A stretch of 64,000 nt of DNA, from assembly GCA_032622095.1 (NCBI GenBank), contig CP136064.1, positions 261,373,863-261,437,862 of the forward strand, read 5' to 3'. This document shows positions 12,401-27,173 of this stretch, piece by piece. The DNA comes from Siphonodentalium dalli (lineage: Eukaryota > Mollusca > Scaphopoda > Gadilida > Siphonodentaliidae). Below the pieces are notes generated by a model that was given only the letters and a program-made list of their open reading frames with translations, did no database searches and was not told where the DNA came from. How positions within the stretch are numbered: the stretch's first letter is position 1; each line of letters opens with the position of its first letter. The translations under genes and the position numbers were made by a program.

Positions 12401-15400
12401 TTTCAACAAATAATATCACACTGACCAACCGTTTCCCCGTTGTGGTGTGCGTTTGGCCGTTGTGGTGTGGCGAAACGCCGTTGTACGGTGTTTTTGGTGA
12501 AATTCGCAAGCGGGTAGCAGAGGGCTGACCACCAAAATCGGGATGGAGAGTTAATGTGCATATTTATTATAATGAGACCCCCCACAGTCCTGAAGAAGGA
12601 TATTATACCCAACGAATGAGCGCTTCCCTGGCTCTCTGTTTGTTTGTACGGCTGAGAAATAGCCTACACAAAATGCCAGGGTGGGTATTCTGACCATGGT
12701 TCCTCGACATAAAAACCCTATTTGCTCACCCCTGAACACATTTTGACACCCCGTTGGTATTCTCACGTAAGAACAATTATCCCCAATCATGCTGGTAACG
12801 GCCACAACTCTCCAGTGGCCTAACTATTCAATAAAATCCCAATCGAAGTGAGTCAACAGCAGCGAAAAAATGACAACGCCGTTGTGGATTTGATGGCAAC
12901 AACGTTGTGGCGGGGCTGGTTTTTCGATTTTTGGCGATCATGCAGTATTTTGATGTTTTTGAGACCAGAACAAGGTGTTTCACGCCTATTTCGTATTGTG
13001 TATCCAAAATATTACATGTATTATCCGTATAAGCAATGTTTACTCGTGTATACATGTCACGTAACCTGTCCCCATAAACAAGTTTTTTGTGCTCCAAACA
13101 AGGTATATTATTGTCCACGTATAGGCATATACCACGGCGTGGAACGCCCGTACATCACATTTTGAATCTCTAACCAAAGCGGATTTGATTTAAAATTGGC
13201 TGTGTTCGACGGAATAAACTAGTGGATGAGGCATATAAATTATCATTACATCTTTTATATATAACCAGTGGATGATAAAAACTCGGGATTTATAAAAGAA
13301 ATTAGATGAAAAATAGGAACGAAATATGCACCGAATTTGAACATCAAACACTGCTTAACCGTTTAATTGATATCTGTAAAAATTCACACATATTAATTTG
13401 TTCTCTCACATAGCCCACAACTAATGCACCAAATATATAACATAAAATGTACGAAGTGAGCGGCTTATAGATTACAAAGTGACGTATAAGTTCCCCGTCC
13501 TGTATACTCATGATACTGCTGTTTGACCAACTCAAGTTTATTTGGCGCGAATAGGCGATTTGATTAAGAAAATTATAAACGTAATCAAAACCTACCCTCA
13601 CCCTATTTCATAAAAGTTTTACCACAATGGTATTTCCAAGAAAGCCACACATATAAATATATTAGTTTCCATATATGCCAAATGATGATTACGTTCATGA
13701 GTATCATGTTCTCTTAATACATTTTATAATCGCCGTCGAAATTCTAATTTATGAATCTGATGTATGCTATATAATAACACGTGTCTGGTCCGCTTCGTGA
13801 GTATTGTTATAGAATAGAAATAGCTTCATTGGTCCACTGCTGGAGCTTATAACACGGTAAGGATCGTTATTGGGGAGATGAGGCACATGAAATATCTTCC
13901 GATAACGCAAGGATAATTCTACCCAAAAGAAGTTATTTAAAAAAAAAAAATTTGTAGTATTACACACTAAACTCTCACACCACATTTAGTTAAATATTAT
14001 TTATCATGACCCAAACTCGCTTTTCTGTGTGGGTAGGTCTGGGGTAGGGCGGTGTCATTACATTGTAAATGATGCACGTTATTTTGTTAGTGTCTTTATA
14101 CGAAATAACGCGAATTGTTCCTAAGTCCGGTATCCTATAGGAACACTGGGGGGTCAAATATCTATCGTTTTTCGTGGTTCATCACTAAACAAAGTTCTAA
14201 ATATGTAGGTTTTGTTTGTTATTTCTATACATGTCGTTTACGTTGTAATTGTGTGTCACAAGTATGTCCATCTAAATTCAGGGTTAGTGGCTATAACCAG
14301 TTTCCCTATCAGTGTTATAATTATCGCGTAAAGTTTGTACGCCTTGTTATGCAAAAGAAAGTCGGGATATGTAACGTTTTGAATTTTATTTACACAACAT
14401 AAACGGACAAACTTGACAATACCATATTATCTAGTAATATCTGCGATATATTTATGATTGATGTAAGTCTATTATAACATAAACTCTGTATTTTAGTATT
14501 CTGTCCGACTATTTTTAACAGCAATCATCATCTCGAAGGCCATTGTGTGGTTACATATCATGGCACGGGTGAATACAATGAGAAATATCTGTCCACCTGA
14601 TATACAGAATTTCAACCAACTTTTCGGTCGTATATTCACACTAAATATACCAAAACCATACAGCATATAAGTCAAAATGAAGATTAATGTCCCACGTATA
14701 TGGACAATTAACGGGCAGTTCATAACACCTCACAACTGGCTGTGAAAAATGCATGACTTGTTCGATTTGGAGCACAAAAACGTGTTTATGGAAACAGGTT
14801 ACGTGGCATGTATGCACGAGTAAACATTGATTATACGGATAATACATGTAATATTTTGGATACACAATACGAAATAGGCGCGAAACACCTTGTTCTGGTC
14901 TCAAAAACATCAAAATACTGCATGATCGCCGAAAAACCAGCCCGACCACAACGTTGTTGCCATCAAAACCACAACGGCGTTGTCATTTTTTCGCTGCTGT
15001 TGACCCACTTCGATTGGGATTTTATTGAATATTTAGGCCATTGGAGAGTTGGGGCCGTTACCAGTATGATCGGGGATAATTTTTCTTACGTGGAGAATAC
15101 CAGCGGGGTGTCAAATTGTGTTCAGGGGTGAGCAAGTAAGGCTTTCATGTCGTGGAACCATGATCAGAATGCCCACCCTGGCATTTTGTGTAGGCTATTT
15201 CTCAGCCGTACAAACAAACAGAGAGACAGGGAAGCGCTCATTCGTTGGGTATAATATCCTTCTTCAGGGCTGTGGGGGGGGGGGTCTCATTATAATAAAT
15301 ATGCACATTAACTCCCCATCCCGATTTTGGTGATCAGCTCTCTCCTACCCGCTCGCGAATTTCGCCAAAAACATCGTACAACGGCGTTTCGCCACACCAC

Positions 15401-18400
15401 AACGGCCAAACGCACACCACAACGGGGAAACGGTTGGTCAGTGTGAATATGTTTGAGCTCAGAAAGGACGGCAGCTAAAGACAAAAAGAAAGATAAAGGT
15501 TTTGGAAAACACTCTCGGAATTGAGAACTGAAAACGCGGCAAAAAGATGGGACCAAAATGAAAATTAAAGGCACGGGCGGCGTTCGTTGCAGAAATATTC
15601 ATATTTGTTCAAATCGCCATCAACGGAAGGAATTTAAAAATATATATAGTTTTGTTTATAAGTCAAACATATTAATCAGCGCGTAAATAGTATATTGTCG
15701 TCAAGACGTACGACGGTGTACGTAAACAAGAGACTGCTCGTGTTACAGAAGTTGTGCTTCTGTTTATACATAACACAGCGCAATTCTATTGGTTAATCAC
15801 ACACAAATAATATAAACGCTCTTTAATATTTCCATATCAGGAAAACAGTTACAAATAACGCTCTATGTGTGTATACCATATCCGGATCTAAACAAACGCC
15901 AGGTTCTGTAACGTTTTTTGCTTTTGTTTACATAACAACGGAAAAAACATTTGACAATAACACACTGCTTATTCCATATATAAAATCTGTCTATACTTTA
16001 CTATTCTTTCTGTTTATGGTGGTTTTCCAAACTAAATCTCCCAAATTACTATTTCTTTGGCTTCGGGGGTAAAAACAATATTTGATTCGAGTCTCGGAAC
16101 CCACCCATCAAAGCCCAGAGTGATCAGAAATCGATTTGTTAAATTTATTATTTCTCGAGATGTGCAATTATTTGTGGCCCTGAAAAACGTCGTCAAACGT
16201 ACGGTCTCGGACAACATTGCAGATGAAGATGGATAACTCTAAAATCAAGTGGTAATACGGCAAAATTTCGTGATACTTAAGCGATAATACGGCCATATTT
16301 CGTTGAACAAAATGTTGATAAATAACACGTTTTGGGAAATTTGATACATCAGTTGACAGTGGTTAGCATTATTTTGTTGCAATTCGTCGATTCTGATAAC
16401 TAAAGCGTTCTTTGAAGAAATGTTGGAATACCACATGATATACTTATTATGATATATGCATTTAAATATATTGTCATTATGTTGTTGGTGCAGGTGTCCC
16501 GGAAGAAACTTTTTCAAGAGACCACATTTTAACCCTTTATATACTAAATGGATTCTCCCACTCAGTTATAACATAATACAATGGAATGATTTATTACTCA
16601 TTTAGGGTAGTAATGAACGATAATAAAAACAGACGACAGACACAAACCAGATAACACAAGAGCAGAATGAATCATTTTCATTGGTGGGAAATGTTCAAAT
16701 AATAAGTTCAATCGAATTCATTATCTGAACATTTCACACCAATGTATTTTACTCATCAATGAGTATTTAGTATAGAAAGGGTTAAAGAATAAATGCAGTA
16801 TGTTACGAGAATAATGTGAATTTAGCTTGTCATAATTCATCATTGAACTATATATATTGAGCGTCAATTATATATTTCTTACACCTTTATTTGATGAGTA
16901 ATCATTGACGACCGAGTAGATCAATTAGGAAAAGTTCAGATAGTCCGTTGGTTAAAGACGAAATATAATACAAGATATAGAGGATCTATAACGAGTTATG
17001 TTGGGTCTTAAGATTTTATGCAACGAGTTTGATAAATTTGATTCACAACGAGTCGTAGACGAGTTGTGAATCAAATTTATGAAACGAGTTTCATACAATC
17101 TTATATCCCAACATAACGAGTTAAAGTTCTTATATATCACATGAAAAAACTAGAGCTTTATGCCTTTTTAACAAATCAAAATCTTTGAAAGAAGCTGAAA
17201 ATGCATGTAAAATGGATACATACACGTGGTTGGCTGAGAAGCTTCACAACCGCACACCGTATTGTACGCTCTGCCTTGCGACGAAACATATAGTCCCCCA
17301 ATTTGACTCTTTGTTTGTGTGTCTATTTTTTTTGTGCAACGAAGTTGGACAAAAATTGAACTTTAATGAACAAAGCAACCTTTTTGCAATGTCTGGTATT
17401 GGTGTCAATCGCGGCTTTTCTTAATGGGATTAATCCGCGCTGTAATTTACTTGGCGCGATGCCAAGTATCCCGGGAAGCACGCGTCTATTTTTCTCTAGT
17501 GAAAGATAAGAAAAATATCTAATGAATTTTTTTCAATGATATTATAGGGGGTTCATGCGATATATATAAATATTCATATTCATTGGTGGAAAATGTTGAG
17601 ATAATAAGTTTAATGGGGTACTGTACACTAAATCCGACCATTTATAGGACCAACTCCAATTAAACAGAACAGAACATATGCAACAAATGAATTAATTTGA
17701 GCCATGGTTGAGTACAACATTGCAATTATAATGAAAATTAAACTTATTATCTCAACATTTTCGACCAATGAATAGGAATATTTATATATCTTGTATTATT
17801 TTCGTCTTTCTGAAGTCTACAGACGAATAATAGATTATTTCAATGTATACTTTTATAACTGAATGTGAGTATCCATCCAATAAATAATAATTTCTATCCA
17901 TCCAGATTATACTGAACGGAATGCCACGGAGGCGTTGCATACTATCATGTCATCGATTTCCGTAATGTCGCTTGGTAACTTAATGCAACCAGTGGATGAA
18001 TTCATCGTCAGATGTTATCTGTTTGGAGTTCCTTGCAATAAAAGGTGAGATTAATCATGATGTGACTCAGTTGGTTAGGTGCTTGGTGCATTAAGTCAAC
18101 ATATTAAAGGTACTCAATCATAATTAACGCTAGCAGATTGCTATTTCCTTGACCTCGGAGGTAAAACATATTTGATTCGAGTCGAGGAACCCACCTATCA
18201 AAGCTCAGAGTGATCAGATATCGATTTTTAAAATCTATTATTTTAATTTTAGGTGGCCCAGTAAACAGCAGACGAGAATACTTTCTCTGACCAAATTGCG
18301 GATGAAGATGGATAACTCTAAAATCAAGTGGCTTTTTTGTGTCAGATATTTGACAAACCAGCAATATCCGTTGAACAAAAAGTTGATAAATTACAGGTTT

Positions 18401-19073
18401 TTGTCAATTTTATGCTATAGTTGACTGCGGTTAGCATTATTTTTGAGCAATTAATCGATTCTGACAACTGAAGCGGCATTTAAAAAAATCTTGTTGTTGT
18501 TGGAATCTGATGATATGGGGACCATCAAATCCGATTGAGTACCTTTGAGCCATCCAGCGATTATCGAAGCTGTTTCTTATACGCCTTGTCACCGTGTCAC
18601 GGCCATATTGGATTCATCCAGCCCCGTTCGGTTTTTTTAATGCTTCAGGCCAAAGTTCTGGAGTAGCATTTCATATATGGAAGTCATGAATATTCAAATT
18701 TATGGAATGCTACTCCAGAACTTTGACCAGTGGCACTTAAATCGGAACGGGGCTGGATGGATCCAATATGGCCGCGACTCGCTAACAAGGTGTATCCCGA
18801 CAAGTGCGGATTCGTGGTCAATGAACAGGAAAGATAATATGATTCGTGTATGTGGATTAGTTTGTCTGTTGCTTTCCGTGAATTGGTAGTTTCTACATGC
18901 CGTGGCTTGATTTTCCGTTATTATGAACCAGTTCTATACTAAATACTCCTTGACGAGTAGTTTCCTTTGTTTAGTTGTTGTTGTTGGAATCTGATGATAT
19001 GGGGACCATCGAATCGGATTGAATACCTTTAAAGGTACTCAATCCGATCAGAGGACCCCTATATCATCAAGTT

Positions 19074-19106
<33 letters not shown>

Positions 19107-22100
19107 TCATTTCTTCAAAATAGGCTTTAGTTATCAGAATCGATTGATTAAAACAAAATAATGATAACCGCCGTCAACTATGGTATAAAATTTCCCAAAA
19201 CGTGTTTATCAACATGTTGTTCAACGAAATATGGCCGTATTATCATTTGAGTATCACGAAATTTGGCCGTATTACCACTTGAGTATCACGAAATTTGCCC
19301 GTATTACCACTTGATTTTAGAGTTATCCATCTGTATCCGCAATTTTGTCTGAGACCGTCGGTTTGACGACTTTTTCCAGGGCACAAATAAGTACACATCT
19401 CGAGAAATAACAAATTTCAAATATCTAACCAGTGAGTATATATGTACTGCCATAAAATCATATGCATTAAACCGCGTGAATAAAGCTTATCAAACTAAGA
19501 CGCCTTGTCAAACTTACCATATTTAAAACTCTGTGACATTAACCCTTCCTACGTGTATTTTGAGTAATATTTGTTTACCAGTGACTTGTATGCACGTCTT
19601 GGATGTACCAGGTGTATTTCGGACGTGATTTTGAAAATATATGCTGTGAAATTTCTGGACATGACATCCACCATAATGCCATTTTGGACGCCATCTTCGT
19701 ATCTGAGTCCCCAACAGTCACAGGGACATGTAACGCGCCCCGATGCCCGCCCCCCATTTTGCCATGTCCATATACGCCGACGCTGTATACGCGCCTTATT
19801 GTAGTACCATTAACGTGAAACAGGTGCGTATGTAGCTTCGGCGTATAGGGGCAGTGCAAAAGGGGGCGGGCCCCTGTGCCAAAAGCATCTTTGTCGAGAA
19901 CAGGATATTTCATTAGGGACAGTGTATTATATTAGGGACAGGGTATTATATTAGGGACAGGGTATTATATTATAGCGTTAAAGGGACACAATGCACTAGG
20001 TAAATGTGGGGGGGGGGGGTCTGGAAAAAAATTGCACATATAGGGCCCAAAAAGTTTTTTTCCGACCTCGAGGGACCCACCACCCCATTTTTGCAAAAAA
20101 AATATTTTTTTCCTCCAAAATTTTGGGGACCCACCCCCCGTTTCTCATGTTTTTATCAAAATTTCAGAGTTTTTTTTTAGCCGTTCTTCAATAACTGTGT
20201 TAACTGCCTTACTAATTGGCAAACACAGATCAGAAAAACGAAAAATATCTGTATTTCCATGTGTTTCCTGGTGTTTTCACTATCTAACAACAATATTAAT
20301 TAAGCATTGTGTATATAGGTACACTATATGTCACAAATTGCCCTAGACCCCATTATAGCCTTAATATATCGAGTGTGTTGTGTCTGACAGAGAACACTGG
20401 TCAGTGTAAATAGTGGTAAACAGGTCAGGGGTTCCACAATTATATGTGCATGATCAAAGAACTCTTTAGTCTTATCCAACGGGATGGGGTGGGGAGGGGA
20501 ATTGTTTTTTGGTTAGGTATACACATATATATATGGTTATTATACTGCCCGATATTAGTCGGCGGGTATATAGTTGACGTCTCGAGCCGTCTGTCTGTAC
20601 AAACATTTTGAATTTTAACTCAAGAGTCAGTTGTCATATTTGATGCACAATGGCATGGTGACGGACCAAAAATGGGGAACGAATATGCATAATATCGCGG
20701 GTAGTGACCACCAATGCCTACCAGAGTTATGGGCCCTGTTCAACTTTATGAAATTCAGTCCATACAAAGATTTTGCAATATAAGTTAAGTGTCGGTTGTC
20801 AAATTTTGATGTTGTTTGGTATGGTGATAGACCAGAATGAAGAATTGAAATTAATTTGATTACATGCCAGAACAAGACAGTATTTCAGACATTAGAAATT
20901 TATGAGATACCCTTTTCAATTTCATGTTATGCAACAATCAGGTTAATGATATCTACTAGTAGTCATCATTGAGTATTCACAATGTAGTATCCAATTTGTG
21001 ATAAGAGTTTTTTTGTTTTATTACTTTTATTCAGAGAATACAACTGGGTAATATATTAATTTTGTTACTAAATATTTCTTCCGCTGATCATTTATACATC
21101 TATAATATTGCCAAGAGGTCTCTTCGGTTGTGAACTGCATGCTGTGTGGCTTGACCGATTCCGATGTATTATCCTTGGAAAGAACTCACCGATTTTGCCT
21201 TTAAAAAATCCAAGGTTTACATTCCAAAACACGCACCAACATTGTAGAAGGGTTAATGGGAATAGGTAATATTCACAGTTTTATTGAAAAAAAGAAGCTT
21301 CTCTTCTTCGGAAGTCTATGCGCCCTCACAACTGAGAAGGCAGCCAAATCAGTTTTCTTATTAAGGCTGCACTCGTTCTTCATAGATGGGATTTCGGGAA
21401 AATCCTTCATTTCCGATATTGCAAATATTCTGGGTAACCACCAGTTGTTGTCATATTTTACAAATTATGTTTCTGAAAGTGAATTCCCAACAAAGTCGTC
21501 ATGGAAAAGTATAGTGCGCAAGGCAATATCTGAATATTCAGAACACGAATGGGAAAGCGCGGTGATCGCGACAAATCACTCAGTCGCTTTCATGTTATAC
21601 ACCCACAGTTATCAGTCTCCCATTTGTGGCGTTGCTGTCGAAAGTTCCCTAGACACAAAATAGCATATTTGACTGTGGCCGGCATCATAGCTTGTACTAA
21701 GTCCGATTTTTTAACTTGCAACAAATGTGGTGTTGCTTATGATGATCTCCCTCTACACGTCATCATAAACTGCCCCGCCATTGCGGAATATCGCAACGAC
21801 ATATGGTATGAGTTAATGAACCAGTTCAATATTCAATGTATTCTCAAACTAGACAGCCTTTGCCCAGATGTACAATTGAATGTATTTCTCACTGCACGTC
21901 CACCAGAGTTATTTGATTTAATTGATGAAGCTGACTTATTGACAGACTTTGTAGTATGCAGTACGTATTGTTTGTGGAAAGCTTATACCACGCAATCTCA
22001 AATATTACTGACATGCAGTGATGATAGTAATAATTTATGAATATTATCAATTAGGACGCCGATAAAACATCGGTAACTGATGTACATGATCTATTTCACA

Positions 22101-25100
22101 TCCGCATGAACACATGATGGTGTATATTTATATATGTTGACCCGTATAGCGTCGGTTTGAATGATCAGGTTAGCATATAATGAATGGTGTATGTCTGCCG
22201 TGTGAGTGTGTGTGTATGTATGTGTGTGTGTATGTGTATGTGATATATGTGTATACACGTATATGCATGCGCGTGCATACGTGTGTGATGTGTATCTATG
22301 CACACATGTATATATATATATGTATATATATGTATATATATAGCTATATATATACATATATATATGTATAAGGATGTGTATGTATATGTGTAATTGTATG
22401 TATGCTCATATGTATGTATGTATTTGTGTATATATGTATGCATATGTGTATTTAAGTATGTAAGTTAGGGCCTTCCTGTATGCGCGCCCGTGTTGTTTGT
22501 GACTGCATGTGGACGTTTAGTCTGCGATACTACATAGGGGTTATGTTTGTGTTGGGTCCATTTGTTAAAAAGTTTATGTACTTTTCATGTCAATTCTTTT
22601 TTGTCAAACAATGTATGTATATATATATATACATGTAACCTGTAATTATGTTATTACTGCTCTCCGATATTGGAGGAAATAAAGGTATATATATATATAT
22701 ATAGCCCTATACCAACAAGCATGGTACTAACATGCTTACAAACAACATTACATGGTCAGTACTTGTAAATTGTTTGAAAAAAACCCATTTTGAAAAAAAT
22801 TACAAGCACCATTTTTTCCGCCTCTGGTTCACCCACCCACCCCGGCCCTATATACGGATTTTGTTTGCAGACCCCCCCCCCTGCACGACTAAGAAGAACA
22901 CGGAGAAATAGATAAACTTTGTTCTATATTCAGTATTGATAATTCTCCTATAACGAAATTTCGTGTGTTTATGCAAACAAAACCGTCACAGTGATTTGTC
23001 AAAAACATTCCTAATCGTGTAGTAAGTTCAAATATTTTTGTCCGAATATTATTCTCAGAATATTTACCTTTTCCAATGTTTACTGCCAAGTTTTGATTAA
23101 TCTTTGATATCTCATTGGTAATTCCACTGTAGCAGTAATGTTTACATGTGAAATCTCATTATTGGAGAGTTAATAATATTGAAAATAAGATTGTCAATCT
23201 ATTTCTCATGTACTTGTTGACGACAGTAAACGTTGTTTTACAGACTTTTGTAAAAGTTAAGTTATTTTGCATCAACCCACTTCGAAGTAATATTGTGTCC
23301 CGTTAATTGTGACATGTGATCCGATACATGATCAACTGCCGACGACAGGTCCACATGGGAACAGGAATGACCCACTATATATAGCCTACAGATAGCCTGC
23401 AGATAGACACTTGCAATGCAGAAATGTCTCAAACCGTTTGAATGCTGAAACATAATAAGCGAGATCACTGGAGTAGCATTTCATATATGGAGCTTTTGAA
23501 TATTCATGAATTCCATATATGGAATTCATGAATATTCATAATTCAATATATGGTATGCTAGAAGCATAATGCTACACACCAGAACTTTGACCCGCAGAAC
23601 TTAAACTGCGCAATGGGGCTGAATGGCAAACTCCAGGCAGAGTTATCTCTCATCGCTCCGCTGAGATACCACTGCCATAATGATGGTGCTACGCAGACGA
23701 TAAATCTATTTTTAATTATTTACATATCGTCGCGGAACTGTATTTAGTCACCTATTATCTTGTTTTGACCACCAATTTTTGTTTTAAAGTTTGCAATAAT
23801 GGTTATTCTTTCGGTATTGATAAGAACAATATGAACTGAGCCAGACATAGACAATTTTAATCCTAAAACATAAGAACTAAAAACACGTAACAATTCCTTA
23901 CAAATTAATGTCATTATGGCAGTGATATATCGCAGCGATAGCGTAGAGGGCGCTGTATGGAGTTTGGCTGAATGGATCCAATATGGCCGCGACTCAGGTA
24001 GTGATCTCGCTTATAGCTTCAACAGGCTCCTGGGGAAAATTACTAAAATACCAATATAGACTATACACTGGTATAGTCTATATTGGTATTTTAGTAATTT
24101 TCCATAGAGGCCCTTGATAGCATCTGGTCGTCTGTCCTTGACAGAAATCAAACGAAGCGCAAAACGGTAATCAAAGCTACAATGGTGATCTTGGGGCAGT
24201 TTGTTTTATTAATTGATTGGCGTCTGGTGTCGACGGATAGAGACAAAAAGGTCGTCATGGGTAATCCTATATCGTCGACCGATTGTCCCTGTGTAAAAGA
24301 TAAATGATGTATTAGTAGATTCTCAGTCTTTAGATTTCGTCGGCCCTTATAAATATCTATGGGGATTTCTTGATGAAAACAAACTCCTATCCTTTTACCA
24401 AGCTGGTTTCATGCGCAATGACTCAACAGTTTTCCAACTTACCGAAATATATGACAATATATGTCGATCACCAGACGACCGAAAAGAGGTCCGCGGTGTA
24501 TATTCTGCGACATAAGTAAAGCGTTCGATAACGTCTGGCACCGTGGCCTCTTGAACAAACTGACGAAAATGGGTATAAGAGGAAACTTGTATAACTTAAT
24601 GAAATCGTATCTTGAATGTAGCAACAACAAGTTGTCATAAACGGCACACTTTCGTTTAATTTTAAGAAATTATGTACGACCAATCCAGGCAAATAATTCC
24701 AGATATAACTTCAGATTTGAACATATAAGACTACTCTCGAATATTTACTGTGACTATTATATGGATTCTTTCTTACCAGCTGCAATTACTGAATGGAACA
24801 AACTGCCGGAAACTACAAAGGGCAGCACTACAATCGAAGATTTCAAAAAGAAACTCAACAGTGACAATATACGTCCACCTGCATTTTTTATGTAATATTT
24901 TTGCATAATGTTACATTTACGGTTTGGCGACATCTGATCGCAGGATCGATCTGCGGCATTGATACCCGAAATTATTGTGGGTACCCACACTTGGTCGCTG
25001 ATAGTGTTTTTGCGAACCACTCTATAGGCTAGAGAATTTTATGACTAATTAAACATATATTTTTCTATTGATACACGTATTACCCACCGTCAATGGCTGA

Positions 25101-26337
25101 TAACTATGTGTCAAACGAACTACCTAACGTCAAAAAGTGTCTACTATTTATGATAAAATCGGAAATGAGCCTGAATTTCCATTAAATTGATCGGGATGAG
25201 AGCAAGCTATGGTCGCTATCCCATTGAGGGAACATTCCGCTTTACGAAATTATGTTTTGAATAGTGGATGTCACCATTCAACTGGTTGATATATAGATTC
25301 ATCTGACGGAAGCTATGTTCATTTATCAAAATCGCATGGTCTGGTTTGGCGATACCTTCGGGTTTGGCGATACCATGTACACGGGGTTGATAATAATTAC
25401 AACCTTTGTGTGTTCTCCATTAGTAGATGTTAATAAAAATACAACATCTCTGTGTATTTCAGCATGCTATTCCAATTCAATGACCCACGCTTCGGCAACT
25501 GCTATGGGTTTCCAAACGAAGCAATCAAAACTAGCCTTGCTGGTCAACTAAATGGTAAGTTTTATTATCAAAATAGTGCAGTAGAATGTTGATAATACAT
25601 TACACTTCTCATTTGAAAGTACATGTCTTGCTAAAGGTTATTTTAATGCTGAGAATGAGAAGTAATGGTGATGCCTTTCCATTACTTTGCACATTAACGA
25701 CCCCATCCCTACCAAGGAACGTAAATCAGGATTAACAGTGCTCGTATATTAAAGCGGTACTGTGCACTAAATCCGGCCATTTATGGGACCATTTTCTTTT
25801 ATATACTCAACATAATATATGCAACAAATGAATGAATTTGAGCCATGGGTCAGTGCAAAATACACTCACGTGCTCAATGAACGATGCAAACAACCGTCAT
25901 AAATTCATTTCCATTATAATTACAATGTTGTTTGTATTATTCACACGGTAAATGAGTGTATTTTGCACTAAACCATGAATCAAAATTCATTCATTTGTTG
26001 CATATATTCTGTTGAGTTTAAAATGAGATGGCCCCACAGATGGTCGGATTAGGGTAGAGTACTCCTTTAAGGTTAAAGATTATTATATATAATTTAATAA
26101 TGTAAGTCTTTTCAGTATAGAATAAAAATTATACATGAAGTATTTCACACATTTATCACCACTTATTTTAATCTTCGGAAAAAAATGAACATAACACGTG
26201 CATGTATATATATAGTGTTAGAACATAACACGTGCATGTATATACAGTGCTAGAACATAACACGTGCATGCATATATATACAGTGTTAGAACATAACACG
26301 TGCATGTATATATGCATGCAGTGTTATAACATAACAC

Positions 26338-26397
<60 letters not shown>

Positions 26398-27121
26398 TGT
26401 TAGAACATAACACGTGCACGTATATATACAGCGTTAGAACATAACACTTGCATGTATATATATACATTGTTAGAACATTAACACGTGCATGTATATATAC
26501 AGTGTTAGAACATTAACACGTGCATGTATATATACATTGTTAGAACATAACACGTGCATGTATATATACAGTGTTAGAACATAACACGTGCATGTGTATA
26601 TATATAGTGTTAGAACATAACACGTGGATGTATATATACAGTGTTAGAACATAACATGTGCATGTATATGTATACAGTGTTAGAACATAACACGTGCATG
26701 TATATATACAGTGTTAGAACATTAACACGTGCACGTATATATACAGCGTTAGAACATTAACACGTGTATGTATATATACAGTGTTAGAACATTACCACAT
26801 GCATGTATATATATACATTGTTAGAACATTTCACGTGCATCTATATATACAGTGTTAGAACATAACACGTGCATGTATATATATATAGTGTTAGAACATT
26901 AACACGTGTACGTATATATACAGTGTTAGAGCATTAACACGCGCATGTATATATATAGTGTTAGAACATTAACACGTGTACGTATATATACAGTGTTAGA
27001 ACATTAACACGTGCATGTATATATATATAGTGTTAGAACATTAACACGTGTACATATATATACATTGTTAGAACATTAACACGTGCATGTATATATACAG
27101 TGTTAGAACATTAACACGTGC

Positions 27122-27173
<52 letters not shown>

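Noticed and set aside
12848-13165. 105-residue open frame in the left foldback arm, mirrored at 14641-14949
   Set aside because: The same arm sequence read twice in opposite orientation, with no recognisable domain and length differences between arms. Not a transposase.
22091-22443. His/Thr/Tyr- and Ile/Tyr-rich frames
   Set aside because: Translation of TG/TA microsatellite sequence in the LINE 3' UTR.
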